From NCBI GenBank assembly GCA_964569245.1, contig CAZMTK010000004.1, positions 62,001 to 126,000 on the forward strand: a stretch of DNA of 64,000 nt, read 5' to 3'. Every line of letters starts with the position of its first letter. The first letter of the stretch is position 1. The translations under genes and the position numbers were made by a program. The notes under the pieces are model-generated. The model ran no database searches. It saw nothing but the letters and a program-made list of their open reading frames with translations, and had not been told where the DNA came from. This DNA is from JAAYTY01 sp964569245. Its GTDB lineage: Bacteria > Fermentibacterota > Fermentibacteria > Fermentibacterales > Fermentibacteraceae. This document shows, in pieces, positions 17,357 through 25,264 of the stretch.

Positions 17357-19114
17357 TCAGATGCCTGAGTAGTCGCCGACCAGCGGCTGGAGCGAGGACT
17401 GGTTGACGCTCACCTCGAGGTCGAACTGGTACCTGGTCTCGCCGCCGGTCGCGCCGAGCATCCCGGTCGTGACGGCGGCATCCGTAGTGAGTTTGTAGGA
17501 CTGGCCGTAGTCGGCCAGGGAGAACAGCGGGGTCTGCCCGTCGGGCTTCAGCTCGACGAGCCTTCTCTGGAAGGCGACGATGTCGCCCCACGTGCGGGCG
17601 ACGCCGGTGAGGTGCATGGTGCTCTCGGTGAGAGACATCGCAGTGAGATAGACGCCCTTCTCGGCCTCTTCGGCCAATGCGGCCTGCTCCGGATACAGCG
17701 CCCGGCACAGGTACTCCATCACGTACACGGAGTATCGCTGGTTGAGCGCCAGCTGCTGGATCGCGTTGCGCTTCTGGTTCAGCTCGGCGAGCAGCGTGTT
17801 CGCCTGCTGCTGCTGCTCCACCTGGGTCTCCATCTGGGATATCTCGGTGTTCACAGCCTCTATCTCGGACTGCAGCGCCTTCTCCTGCTTCTTCAAGTTC
17901 ATGTAGTGGAGCCCCATTGCGACGACCCCGCCGATGATGAGGATGATCGGGAGGACGCCGAGTATGGCTCCGACCGGCGACGCTTGAGCGCCCCCCGGGG
18001 CTGCCGCGGCGGCCTTCTTCTTCCGCACCTCGCCGCCTTCGAGCACGTTGATGTCCACCCTGCCGGGCTCGAATCCCCTCAGAGCCAGGCCGATGCACAC
18101 CGCGAGCAGGGCTCCGAGCGAAGTCCTGTCGTCCTCGGGGATCACCGACGAGTCAACGGAGAGGTTCTGCAGGGGCTGGAGAGGCTCCACCGGCAGCCCG
18201 TGCTGCTCGCTGAGAGTGGAGGCCAGCCCCGGAACAAGGGAGCAGCCTCCGCTTATGTACATCCTGTCTATCCTGGTGCTTTCGCCGGACGCCTGGAACG
18301 AGATGAAGGAGCGGCGCACGCTGGTCGAGAGCTCCTCGATCACGTAGCCGAGCGCCGACCTGACCTCGTCCTGCGAGACGCCTTCGGGCAGCTCTCCGCG
18401 GAGCACCTTCTCGGCATTCTCGAAGTCCAGGCCCATCGAGCGCTGGAGAGCCTCGATGAATCTGCTGCCGCCTATCGAGAGGTCGCGGTTGAAGCTGGGG
18501 AGCCCGCCCTTCACCACGACCATGTTCGTTACCTCTGATCCGATGTTCAGAATGGTCACGCACTCGTCGGGGGCCGGGTTGTACGAGAACTCGAACGCCC
18601 TCTGCAGGGCGAACTGCTCGAGCTCGACCGCGGCTGGCCTGATGCCCGCGCCCTGGAGCAGCCCCCTGTGAAGGTCTACCGCCTCCTTCTTCGCGGCTAC
18701 CAGCAGGACTTCCATCTGCCCCGGCGCCATCTCCGGGTTGATTATCTTGAAGTCTATGCTGACCTCGTCGATGCGGAAGGGGATGTGCTGCTCGGCCTCC
18801 CAGTGTATGGCCTGCCGGGCCTCCTCCTCCGACATCTTCTCCATGGGGATGCGGCGGACGATGACGCTGCGGCCTGACACCGCCGAATAGACGGCTTTGG
18901 GCTTGATGCCCGAGTTCCTGATTGCATCACGGATGCTGGCGTTGACATGGTCGCGGTTTACGATCTCGCCGTCGACCACTGTCCCGGGCGTCAGCTCCTG
19001 TATGGCGAACCTGGCGAGCTTGAGGGTCTTCCCCGAGCGAACCAGTTCCACCACCTTGACGGAGTGGCTCCCTATGTCGAGGCCGACTGCCGACTTAGCA
19101 GAACCCATCGCCAT
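17357..19114 (-). CDS. pilM: PilM-PilN fusion, type IV pilus assembly ATPase-like/inner-membrane protein
   Basis: One open frame of 585 residues. Residues 1-350 are PilM: actin-like fold with GLDIGSHSVKVVEL, TILNIGSEVTNMVVVK and MYISGGCSLVPGL. Residues 353-585 are PilN: the INLLP-type peptide (INVL at 355-358), a basic Ala-rich linker, a transmembrane helix at about 381-403, a coiled coil (about 405-450) and a periplasmic ferredoxin-like domain. In other bacteria PilM binds the free N-terminus of PilN; here the two are joined covalently. The ATG at 19114 has GGAGG 6 bases upstream. First gene of the operon. Confidence 0.92.
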   Translation of the reverse strand: MAMGSAKSAVGLDIGSHSVKVVELVRSGKTLKLARFAIQELTPGTVVDGEIVNRDHVNASIRDAIRNSGIKPKAVYSAVSGRSVIVRRIPMEKMSEEEARQAIHWEAEQHIPFRIDEVSIDFKIINPEMAPGQMEVLLVAAKKEAVDLHRGLLQGAGIRPAAVELEQFALQRAFEFSYNPAPDECVTILNIGSEVTNMVVVKGGLPSFNRDLSIGGSRFIEALQRSMGLDFENAEKVLRGELPEGVSQDEVRSALGYVIEELSTSVRRSFISFQASGESTRIDRMYISGGCSLVPGLASTLSEQHGLPVEPLQPLQNLSVDSSVIPEDDRTSLGALLAVCIGLALRGFEPGRVDINVLEGGEVRKKKAAAAAPGGAQASPVGAILGVLPIILIIGGVVAMGLHYMNLKKQEKALQSEIEAVNTEISQMETQVEQQQQANTLLAELNQKRNAIQQLALNQRYSVYVMEYLCRALYPEQAALAEEAEKGVYLTAMSLTESTMHLTGVARTWGDIVAFQRRLVELKPDGQTPLFSLADYGQSYKLTTDAAVTTGMLGATGGETRYQFDLEVSVNQSSLQPLVGDYSGI

Positions 19115-19195
19115 TTCGCCTCCAACCGTTCATGCTGCGTGCCGCGTAGGCCCATGCGCCACACGACATCTCGAGTGCCCTCCTGCACGAATCGA

Positions 19196-19224
19196 ACACT
19201 AACCGCGCCGCGCTATGGCGTCAA
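19196..19224 (-). promoter_or_regulatory. Promoter of the pil operon
   Basis: TTGACG (19219-19224) and TAGTGT (19196-19201) on the minus strand with a 17-base spacer. The predicted start near 19189 leaves a leader of about 75 bases before pilM. Confidence 0.5.
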
Positions 19225-19261
19225 TACCCTAAGTTCATAACTCTGCAATTTCATAATTCCA

Positions 19262-19289
19262 TTGACGGCGGATGTCTAGTGGCTATGTT
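19262..19289 (+). promoter_or_regulatory. Possible promoter of the ribbon-helix-helix-like gene
   Basis: TTGACG (19262-19267) and TATGTT (19284-19289) with a 16-base spacer. The start point would fall at about 19296, in the ribosome site, so the assignment is weak. It is divergent from the pil promoter. Confidence 0.3.
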
Positions 19290-19305
19290 TGGGCCGGAGG
19301 TGGAC

Positions 19306-19623
19306 ATGTCCGCTAAGAAGAGCACCGGGATAGTGACGAGCCTCACGGACATCGAGGAAGGCGATTCCGCCAGCGTCAGGCTCACGGTACCCGTGAGGCC
19401 GGACCAGGAGGAGGTCCTGACGAGGATCGTCCGCACCATTTCCCAGAGCAGGGACCGGCACCACAGGAGGCAGCGCATAACGAAGGCCGGTGTGCTGAGG
19501 GCATACATCGACGCTCTCTCGGCCATACCCATAGACCTCAGGAACATCCCAGACGAGGGGGAGCTCCTGCGAAGGATCCTCGAGCTCTTCGGCGCTCAGT
19601 CGAGGAGCCTGAAGAGGACATAA
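19306..19623 (+). CDS. Small ribbon-helix-helix-like protein
   Basis: 105 residues from ATG 19306, which has GGAGGTGG 6 bases upstream. After a disordered start, the segment SVRLTVPVRPDQEEVLTRIV is a strand followed by a helix, and ITKAGVLRAYIDAL forms a second helix, the pattern of CopG/Arc-type DNA-binding dimers. The C-terminus is helical (DEGELLRRILELFG). It lies divergent from the pil operon and could regulate it or itself; this is an inference. No toxin partner is next to it. Its end overlaps the convergent glycosyltransferase gene by 28 bases. Confidence 0.6.
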   Translation: MSAKKSTGIVTSLTDIEEGDSASVRLTVPVRPDQEEVLTRIVRTISQSRDRHHRRQRITKAGVLRAYIDALSAIPIDLRNIPDEGELLRRILELFGAQSRSLKRT

Positions 19624-21332
19624 TCCCCCCTTGTGACGACCGGCTCCGCCTTTCTCGACAGGAACCTGCGCCACTCTGCGAACTCGGCTTCTCCGAGCTC
19701 GCCTACTATGTTTATCTGTGATATTTCCATGTCCATGGCAAGATATTCCGCCCCGGTCCGCCGCAGGGCCTCGGCAAGCTCCTCCGCGTTGCAGCCCCGC
19801 CAGAGCCTGTCCAGCACGACGAGGGGGAACCTCCTGTCGTCGAAGATCACGTATGACGGGAAGTAGAAGGCCCGGTTTCCCATGTTGATGAAGAGCGTCG
19901 TGTCGGAAGGTTCAAGCACCCTGTCAGCGCTCATATAGAATGGCATGTAAGGCAACCTGTTCACCAGGTAGTCACGATTCGCGCCCCTCCACGGCTCGGT
20001 TTCCGCGTACAGCCGCACCAGCCAGGAGCCGCTCCAGCCGATGCTCGCGGCCATGACGAGAAAGGCCGCTATCCTGGCTGGTCTCCCCCTGTCCATGACG
20101 GCTGAGAGCCCCTCGCCTGCCAGAGGGGCCGCCATCACGAGCCCGGGGAACAGGTATCGCACGCGGATGGCTGGAAAGCCAGCCGCTGCGATCAGGAGCG
20201 AGACCAGGGCCGGGGCCAGCATCCGAACCCGCCTGCGGCCCGCCAGCGCGAATGCCGCCGCCCCAGCCAGGAGGAGCGGCCCGGAGGCTCCGTCGAACAG
20301 CCTCGGATCGTCCCATCTCCCGAAGAGCGATACGCCCACGGGAAGCGACAGGAGATCGAGAGGCCCCTCCATGGCGGACGAGTAGTCCGCGTACGCCGAG
20401 AGGAGCTCGCGGGAGCGCAGCGAGAGCGTGTCGGGAGGCCCCAGCAGGCTCCTTGCGAGAGGGTAGACCGGGTTGCCCCACTGGACGAGGTTCGGCAGGG
20501 CCCAGGCCATGCTGACCGCCGTGAACACCGCCGCCCCGGCTGCAGACCGTCCGATGCGCCTGCCGGGCCTCACCGCAAGTATCGCGAGAACTGCGGCCGA
20601 TGCTCCCAGCCCGTTGTACTTGCATGCACCGGCGGCGCCGGCCCACAGCCCCGCCAGCAGCGGCCTAGGCTCTGGTGACGTTGATTCGAGGAATCCCAGC
20701 AGGGCGTAGAGGCAGAGGAACGAGTCGCTGTAGGCCCAGGTGGCGTTCCTGAAGACTTCGGGCGCCGCCAGCCAGGCGGCTGCAGCGAGAAGACCGGCCC
20801 TGCGCGGACCGGGGGTCGAGCCCTCGAGAACGCCCAGGGTGGCCAGGAGCCCCAGCAGGCTGACGACTCCTGTGCATCGCAGGCCGAACGTGCCGCCCAC
20901 CAGAGTGTAGAGCGACTCGACCATGTAGGGATAGCTGAAGAACCCCGCCCATCCGGGCCTGTGCAGAGCCCCTGTCTCGAGCCAGAGCCTCGGCAGGTAG
21001 AGGTGGTGGTTCATGGCGTCCCTTGCGGACTGGGGCAGGAGCGCCGGAAGCAGGAGCAGCGCCAGAGCGGAGGCTGCCGCCCTCCAGTGGAGCGGGGCTG
21101 GTCTTCGCAGGGCGGCGGGGAAGGTCGCGATGCCTGCGGCGACGACGCCCCAGAGGACGACCGGGCGGAGGAGCCCGGCCCATCCGAGAACGGCTGTCGC
21201 TCCGGACAGCAGCAGGCATCCCGCCGCCACTCTGGCCGGCCAGCAGCCTCTTGCGTGGATCAGGGCGCCCGTCCCTGCCGAGGCCGCGACCAGGGCCGGG
21301 AGAGCCAGCAGACCCGCCAGCATGCAGTTCAT
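19596..21332 (-). CDS. Polytopic GT-C (family 39-like) glycosyltransferase
   Basis: 578 residues with about 11-12 hydrophobic helices and a soluble C-terminal domain. After the second loop, SARDAMNHHLYLPRLWLE resembles the DE/D-x-x-Y..P motif of dolichyl/undecaprenyl-phosphate-dependent GT39/GT83 enzymes. AYSDSFLCLYALLGF and CKYNGLG correspond to later family blocks. It probably moves a sugar from a polyprenyl phosphate to an envelope acceptor. No ribosome site precedes ATG 21332 or 21323. It is divergent from the GT2 gene, which may supply such a lipid-linked sugar. Confidence 0.72.
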   Translation of the reverse strand: MNCMLAGLLALPALVAASAGTGALIHARGCWPARVAAGCLLLSGATAVLGWAGLLRPVVLWGVVAAGIATFPAALRRPAPLHWRAAASALALLLLPALLPQSARDAMNHHLYLPRLWLETGALHRPGWAGFFSYPYMVESLYTLVGGTFGLRCTGVVSLLGLLATLGVLEGSTPGPRRAGLLAAAAWLAAPEVFRNATWAYSDSFLCLYALLGFLESTSPEPRPLLAGLWAGAAGACKYNGLGASAAVLAILAVRPGRRIGRSAAGAAVFTAVSMAWALPNLVQWGNPVYPLARSLLGPPDTLSLRSRELLSAYADYSSAMEGPLDLLSLPVGVSLFGRWDDPRLFDGASGPLLLAGAAAFALAGRRRVRMLAPALVSLLIAAAGFPAIRVRYLFPGLVMAAPLAGEGLSAVMDRGRPARIAAFLVMAASIGWSGSWLVRLYAETEPWRGANRDYLVNRLPYMPFYMSADRVLEPSDTTLFINMGNRAFYFPSYVIFDDRRFPLVVLDRLWRGCNAEELAEALRRTGAEYLAMDMEISQINIVGELGEAEFAEWRRFLSRKAEPVVTRGDYVLFRLLD

Positions 21333-21387
21333 GCAGGAAACAGAGCGAATGAAGGAGCCGGGCGCAAGCTCCTGGAGGCGAGGGAGC

Positions 21388-21416
21388 TTGCACGGCGGTC
21401 ATGCCTGAGACATTAT
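21388..21416 (+). promoter_or_regulatory. Candidate promoter for the GT2-ABC operon, possibly leaderless
   Basis: TTGCAC (21388-21393), 17 bases, CATTAT (21411-21416). The expected start point falls at or next to the ATG at 21423, and no ribosome site precedes that ATG. Confidence 0.35.
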
Positions 21417-21422
21417 CTCCGC

Positions 21423-22385
21423 ATGTCGAGACTGCTTGTTTCGATCCCGGCGCTGAACGAGGAGCCGACGATCGGCGCCGTGGTGTCCGCCGTTCCTCGC
21501 AGCATCCCGGGCATCGACGAGGTCGTCGTGATGGTGGTTGACGATGGCTCCTCCGACGGGACGGGCGCGGCGGCAGCGGCTGCCGGGGCGCTGGTCGCGA
21601 GGCACAGCCGCAACAGAGGGCTCGGGGAGGCCTTCCGTACGGCTCTCAGGACCGCCAGGAGGCAGGGGTTCCACTACCTCGTGACGATTGACGGCGACGG
21701 GCAGTTCGATCCCTCCGGCATTCCTGCGCTCCTCGCACCGGTTGCCTCGGGAGCGGCGGAGATGGCCACCTGCAGCAGGTTCGTCCACGGAGCCCCGTCG
21801 GCCGGGATGCCGCTGCTGAAGAGGCTCGGGAACAGGGTTGTGGCCTCCGTCGTCAGCAGGCTGTCGGGCGTCCGGGTGCATGACGCGACCTGCGGATTCA
21901 GGGCATACGGTCCCTCGGCCATCGAGCGCCTGGGCTCCTTCAGCAGGTTCACCTACACGCAGGAAGCCCTCATAGACCTGGCCTGGAAGGGTTTTTCCAT
22001 AGCGGAGGTCCCCCTTCCAGTGAGGGTCTCGAGGGAGCACGGCAGATCCCGGATTTCGAACAACCTGTGGCGATATGCCGCACTCTCGGCGGGAGCGATC
22101 TACTCGGCCGCCCACGACCACATGCCGTGGCGGTTCTACGGGCTCCCGGGACTTCTCCTGATCATCGCGGGGGTCCTGGGAGAGGTCTTCGTGTTCGTAC
22201 ACTGGCTCACGACATCGGCCGTCACGCCCTACAAGGGCGTCGCGATCGCGGGCCTCTTCATGGTGGTGATCGGACTTCTGCTCCTGATCGTCGCCTCCCT
22301 GGCGGACACCTCCTCCCACAACAGGCACCTCCTCGAGGAGATCATCGCGGAGCAGACCAGGAGGAACCGCGGGGAACATGCCTGA
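21423..22385 (+). CDS. Family 2 glycosyltransferase, polyprenyl-phosphate sugar synthase type
   Basis: 320 residues. GT-A fold with LVSIPALNEEPTIGAVV, VVDDGSSDGTG, NRGLGEAFRTAL and the metal-binding TIDGDGQFDP (DxD). DATCGFRAYGPSAIERL matches DPM1-like enzymes. Two C-terminal transmembrane helices (FYGLPGLLLIIAGVLGEVFV and VAIAGLFMVVIGLLLLIVAS) place it at the membrane. Such enzymes charge undecaprenyl phosphate with a hexose, which GT-C proteins then use. The stop overlaps the ABC ATPase start by 8 bases. Confidence 0.85.
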   Translation: MSRLLVSIPALNEEPTIGAVVSAVPRSIPGIDEVVVMVVDDGSSDGTGAAAAAAGALVARHSRNRGLGEAFRTALRTARRQGFHYLVTIDGDGQFDPSGIPALLAPVASGAAEMATCSRFVHGAPSAGMPLLKRLGNRVVASVVSRLSGVRVHDATCGFRAYGPSAIERLGSFSRFTYTQEALIDLAWKGFSIAEVPLPVRVSREHGRSRISNNLWRYAALSAGAIYSAAHDHMPWRFYGLPGLLLIIAGVLGEVFVFVHWLTTSAVTPYKGVAIAGLFMVVIGLLLLIVASLADTSSHNRHLLEEIIAEQTRRNRGEHA

Positions 22386-23097
22386 CCCCGGTCCGGCCGC
22401 CGCCCTCTCGAGCGTCTCGATGAGCTATCCGGGCGGACTCCCCGGACGGCTGTCTCTGTCCAGGACGCCGAGGAGGCGGGTTCTCGATGACTTCTCCCTG
22501 TCCGTTCCCGCCGGCGCTTGCACCGTGATCCACGGGCCGAACGGCTCGGGCAAGACGACCGTGCTGAAACTCCTGGCCGGGCTGCTTGTTCCGGGCTCTG
22601 GAAATGTGAGCGTCTTCGGCCGCGATCCAGTTCGAGACCACGGCTACACCGCCGCGAGGACCGGCCTGGCCCTCTCGGGCGAGAGGAGCTTCTACTGGAG
22701 GCTGACCGCCGTGCAGAACCTCGAGTACTTCGGAGCGCTCGCCGGGCTGCGTGGGAGAGAGCTCGGAAGACGTGTCGAGGAGGTTCTTCGCGTCACGGGC
22801 ATGGCCGCGGTCTCCAGGGCGCCGGTCGAGTCGCTGTCGGCTGGGTTCAGGCAGAGGCTGTCCGTCGCCAGGGCCATGCTCTCCCGCCCCCTGCTCCTTC
22901 TCTTGGACGAGCCCATGAAAAGCCTCGACGAGGAGGCCAGGGCGATGATGAGGGAAGAGGTGCGCAGGATGTGCGCCGGGGGATGCGCTGTCGTGACGGC
23001 TGCGCCCACGGCCGCAGAGGCCCCGGGTACGCCGGACATCTCCGTGGCGCTGGCTCCGCTGCAGCGCCGGAGCGAACCCTCCATCCGGGAGCGGTGA
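22378..23097 (+). CDS. ABC transporter ATP-binding protein
   Basis: 239 residues with Walker A GPNGSGKTTV, Q-loop region, signature LSAGFRQRLS (LSxGxxQR form), Walker B PLLLLLDEP and a weak H-loop region (VVTAAPTAAEA, no clear histidine). The absent switch histidine is odd and could reduce hydrolysis. It pairs with the ABC-2 permease gene one base downstream, and with the glycosyltransferase upstream, suggesting export of a glycan or lipid. Confidence 0.85.
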   Translation: MPDPGPAAALSSVSMSYPGGLPGRLSLSRTPRRRVLDDFSLSVPAGACTVIHGPNGSGKTTVLKLLAGLLVPGSGNVSVFGRDPVRDHGYTAARTGLALSGERSFYWRLTAVQNLEYFGALAGLRGRELGRRVEEVLRVTGMAAVSRAPVESLSAGFRQRLSVARAMLSRPLLLLLDEPMKSLDEEARAMMREEVRRMCAGGCAVVTAAPTAAEAPGTPDISVALAPLQRRSEPSIRER

Positions 23098-23098
23098 C

Positions 23099-23905
23099 TT
23101 GCTGAGACAGGTTCTCGCGGCAGCCCGCAAGGAGGCGCTGCTGGCTCTGAGCTACAGGCTGGCGTTCGTCACCGGTGCTGCGGGGATCCTGTCGGCGGTT
23201 TTCATGTTCGCCCTTCTCGCGAGGTTCGCCGGCAGGGGCGCGCCCGGACTGCTCGAAGCCTACGGGGGGGACTTCTTCGCCTTCATTCTCGTCGGGATAG
23301 CGTTCCAGAGCTATCTGGGCCTGAGCCTGGACGGCATGGCGGGATCGTTCAGGGCGGAGCAGGTCATGGGCACGCTGGAGGCGGCTGCAGCCACGCCGGC
23401 GCCCCTTGTCTCGCTGGCCCTGGGCAGCATGCTCTGGCAGTTCGTCAACGCGACATGGAAGGTCGCACTCTACCTGGCTGCCGGCGCGCTGCTGTTCGGT
23501 CTGGACCTCTCGGGAGCGAATCCGGCCGGAGCGCTTCTCGTGCTGGTCCTGAGCGTCGCGGCTTTCGCGGCGACCGGGGCGGTGGCGGGCGGGTTCATGC
23601 TCGTCTATCGCCAGGGCAACCCCGTGAGATGGCTCTATGGAAGCATGTCCATGCTTCTTGGAGGCGTGTACTACCCTGTCGCCATCCTGCCGGGCTGGCT
23701 GAGGCCTGTCTCCGCTATCCTGCCTCTCACATCCTCCCTGGAGGGGATGAGAAGGGCTCTGCTCTCGGGAGCGGGCCCCGCCGACCTCGCACGCCCCCTG
23801 ACCGTGCTGGCGGCGTACTGCATCATCGGGATACCCTCGGGCATCCTGTGCTACAGGTGGGCCCTGGGAAGGGCCAGGAGGGACGGCCTGCTGGGAGGCT
23901 ACTAG
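23099..23905 (+). CDS. ABC-2 type transporter permease
   Basis: 268 residues starting at TTG 23099 with GGGAGCGG upstream, one base after the ATPase stop. Six hydrophobic helices are visible, with the ABC2 signature region ending in GVYYPVAILPGWLRPVSAILPLTSSLEGMR, here cited by its key PVAILP...LPLT elements. Together with the ATPase it forms an exporter of unknown cargo. It converges on ackA. Confidence 0.85.
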   Translation: MLRQVLAAARKEALLALSYRLAFVTGAAGILSAVFMFALLARFAGRGAPGLLEAYGGDFFAFILVGIAFQSYLGLSLDGMAGSFRAEQVMGTLEAAAATPAPLVSLALGSMLWQFVNATWKVALYLAAGALLFGLDLSGANPAGALLVLVLSVAAFAATGAVAGGFMLVYRQGNPVRWLYGSMSMLLGGVYYPVAILPGWLRPVSAILPLTSSLEGMRRALLSGAGPADLARPLTVLAAYCIIGIPSGILCYRWALGRARRDGLLGGY

Positions 23906-23978
23906 GCTTCGTCGCCGGACGACGGACTCCGACGGCAGGATGCTCGGCGGTGCCCGGGAACCCCGACTTGCGCCTCCT

Positions 23979-25175
23979 CTACACGGACAGCACCCGCTCG
24001 GTCTCCCGGGCTATCATCAGCTCCTCGTTGGTAGGGACCACCAGGATGCCGACCCTGCTGTCCTTCGCCGAGACGACCTTTTCGACGCCCCTTACCCTGT
24101 TGGCCTCGGGGTCGATGCGGGCGCCCAGCACCTCGAGCCCGCGGCAGATCATCTCCCGCATCTCGGGGCCGTTCTCGCCTATTCCGGCAGTGAATGCGAG
24201 GGCGTCCAGCCTGCCCATGGTCACGGCATAGGCGCCGATGTGCTTGCGGACCTTGTCCGCGAAGAGGTCGAGCGCCAGGGCCGCCCTCTCGTTGCCCGCC
24301 GCGGCGGCTGCCTCGACGTCCCTCATGTCGCTGGAGACCCCCGACACCCCGAGGAGACCGCTTCTCTTGTACACCATGTCCTTGACCTCTGAAACGCTCA
24401 TCCCGTGGTTCTCCATCAAGTCCAGGAGGATCGCCGGGTCCACGTCGCCAGACCTGGTGCCCATCATCACGCCGCACATCGTTCCGTATCCCAGGCTGGT
24501 GTCGATGCTCCTGCCGCCCTTCACGGCGGTGATGCTGCTGCCGTTGCCGAGATGGCAGACGATCAGGCAGAGGTCTTCCAGGGGTCTCCCGAGGATGCGT
24601 GCGGTCTGCATGGCGACGTACTGGTGGCTCGTCCCGTGGAAGCCGTACCTCCTCATCCGCTTCTCCTCGTACACGCTCCACGGCAGGGGATACACATAGG
24701 CGACCGGGGGCATGGTCTGGTGGAACGCGGTGTCGAACACCGCGACGTTGGGGACTCCGGGGAGGGCGTCCATGGAAGCCCTGATGCCCAGGAGATTCGG
24801 GGGATTGTGGAGGGGCGCCATGGCGCTGCACTCCTCCAGCTTCGCGATCACCTCCGGGCCTATGGCGACCGAATCGGTGAACTTCTCGCCGCCGTGGACC
24901 ACCCTGTGCCCGACCGCTCCGATCTCCCCGAGGGAGGAGAGGACGCCCGCCTCGGGATCGACGAGCATCTCGAGGAGCATCTCGAGCCCTGTGCGGTGGC
25001 TGGGAACGGGCTTCTCCACGATGTGCTTCTCCCCGTCCCTGACCCTGTACTCCATCCTCCCCTGCTCCAGCCCGATCCTCTCGAGCAGGCCGGAGGCTAT
25101 GGCCTCGCCCGAGGAGCTCTCGACCAGTCTGAACTTGATGGACGAACTGCCGCTGTTGATTACGAGGATCTTCAT
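23979..25175 (-). CDS. ackA: Acetate kinase
   Basis: 398 residues, the usual length. Converts acetyl phosphate and ADP to acetate and ATP. Motifs: LVINSGSSSIKF (N-terminal signature), GHRVVHGG, FDTAFHQTMP, YGFHGTSHQY (catalytic Arg/His loop), CHLGNGSSI (ATP loop), SIDTSLGYGTMCGVMMGTRSGD and TAGIGEN. The ATG has GGGAGG upstream. Phosphotransacetylase is not in the window. Supports fermentative energy metabolism. Confidence 0.97.
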   Translation of the reverse strand: MKILVINSGSSSIKFRLVESSSGEAIASGLLERIGLEQGRMEYRVRDGEKHIVEKPVPSHRTGLEMLLEMLVDPEAGVLSSLGEIGAVGHRVVHGGEKFTDSVAIGPEVIAKLEECSAMAPLHNPPNLLGIRASMDALPGVPNVAVFDTAFHQTMPPVAYVYPLPWSVYEEKRMRRYGFHGTSHQYVAMQTARILGRPLEDLCLIVCHLGNGSSITAVKGGRSIDTSLGYGTMCGVMMGTRSGDVDPAILLDLMENHGMSVSEVKDMVYKRSGLLGVSGVSSDMRDVEAAAAAGNERAALALDLFADKVRKHIGAYAVTMGRLDALAFTAGIGENGPEMREMICRGLEVLGARIDPEANRVRGVEKVVSAKDSRVGILVVPTNEELMIARETERVLSV

Positions 25176-25229
25176 TCGATCGGCCTCCCGCCGTGGATGA
25201 TCCGGAATTCGTGCAGGACTGGTTCGCGA

Positions 25230-25258
25230 AGAATAACCGAGACGTGACGCGCCCGCAA
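25230..25258 (-). promoter_or_regulatory. Candidate promoter of ackA
   Basis: TTGCGG (25253-25258) and TATTCT (25230-25235) on the minus strand with a 17-base spacer. It gives a leader of about 50 bases. Confidence 0.45.
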
Positions 25259-25264
25259 CAAGCG

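Noticed and set aside
16929..18098. 389-residue version of the pil lipoprotein
   Set aside because: The extra N-terminal part is the antisense-like shadow of pilMN; the lipoprotein signal begins at 17345.
23906..23978. Terminator between the ABC permease and ackA
   Set aside because: Only a 4-base stem could be formed, so no hairpin is supported.
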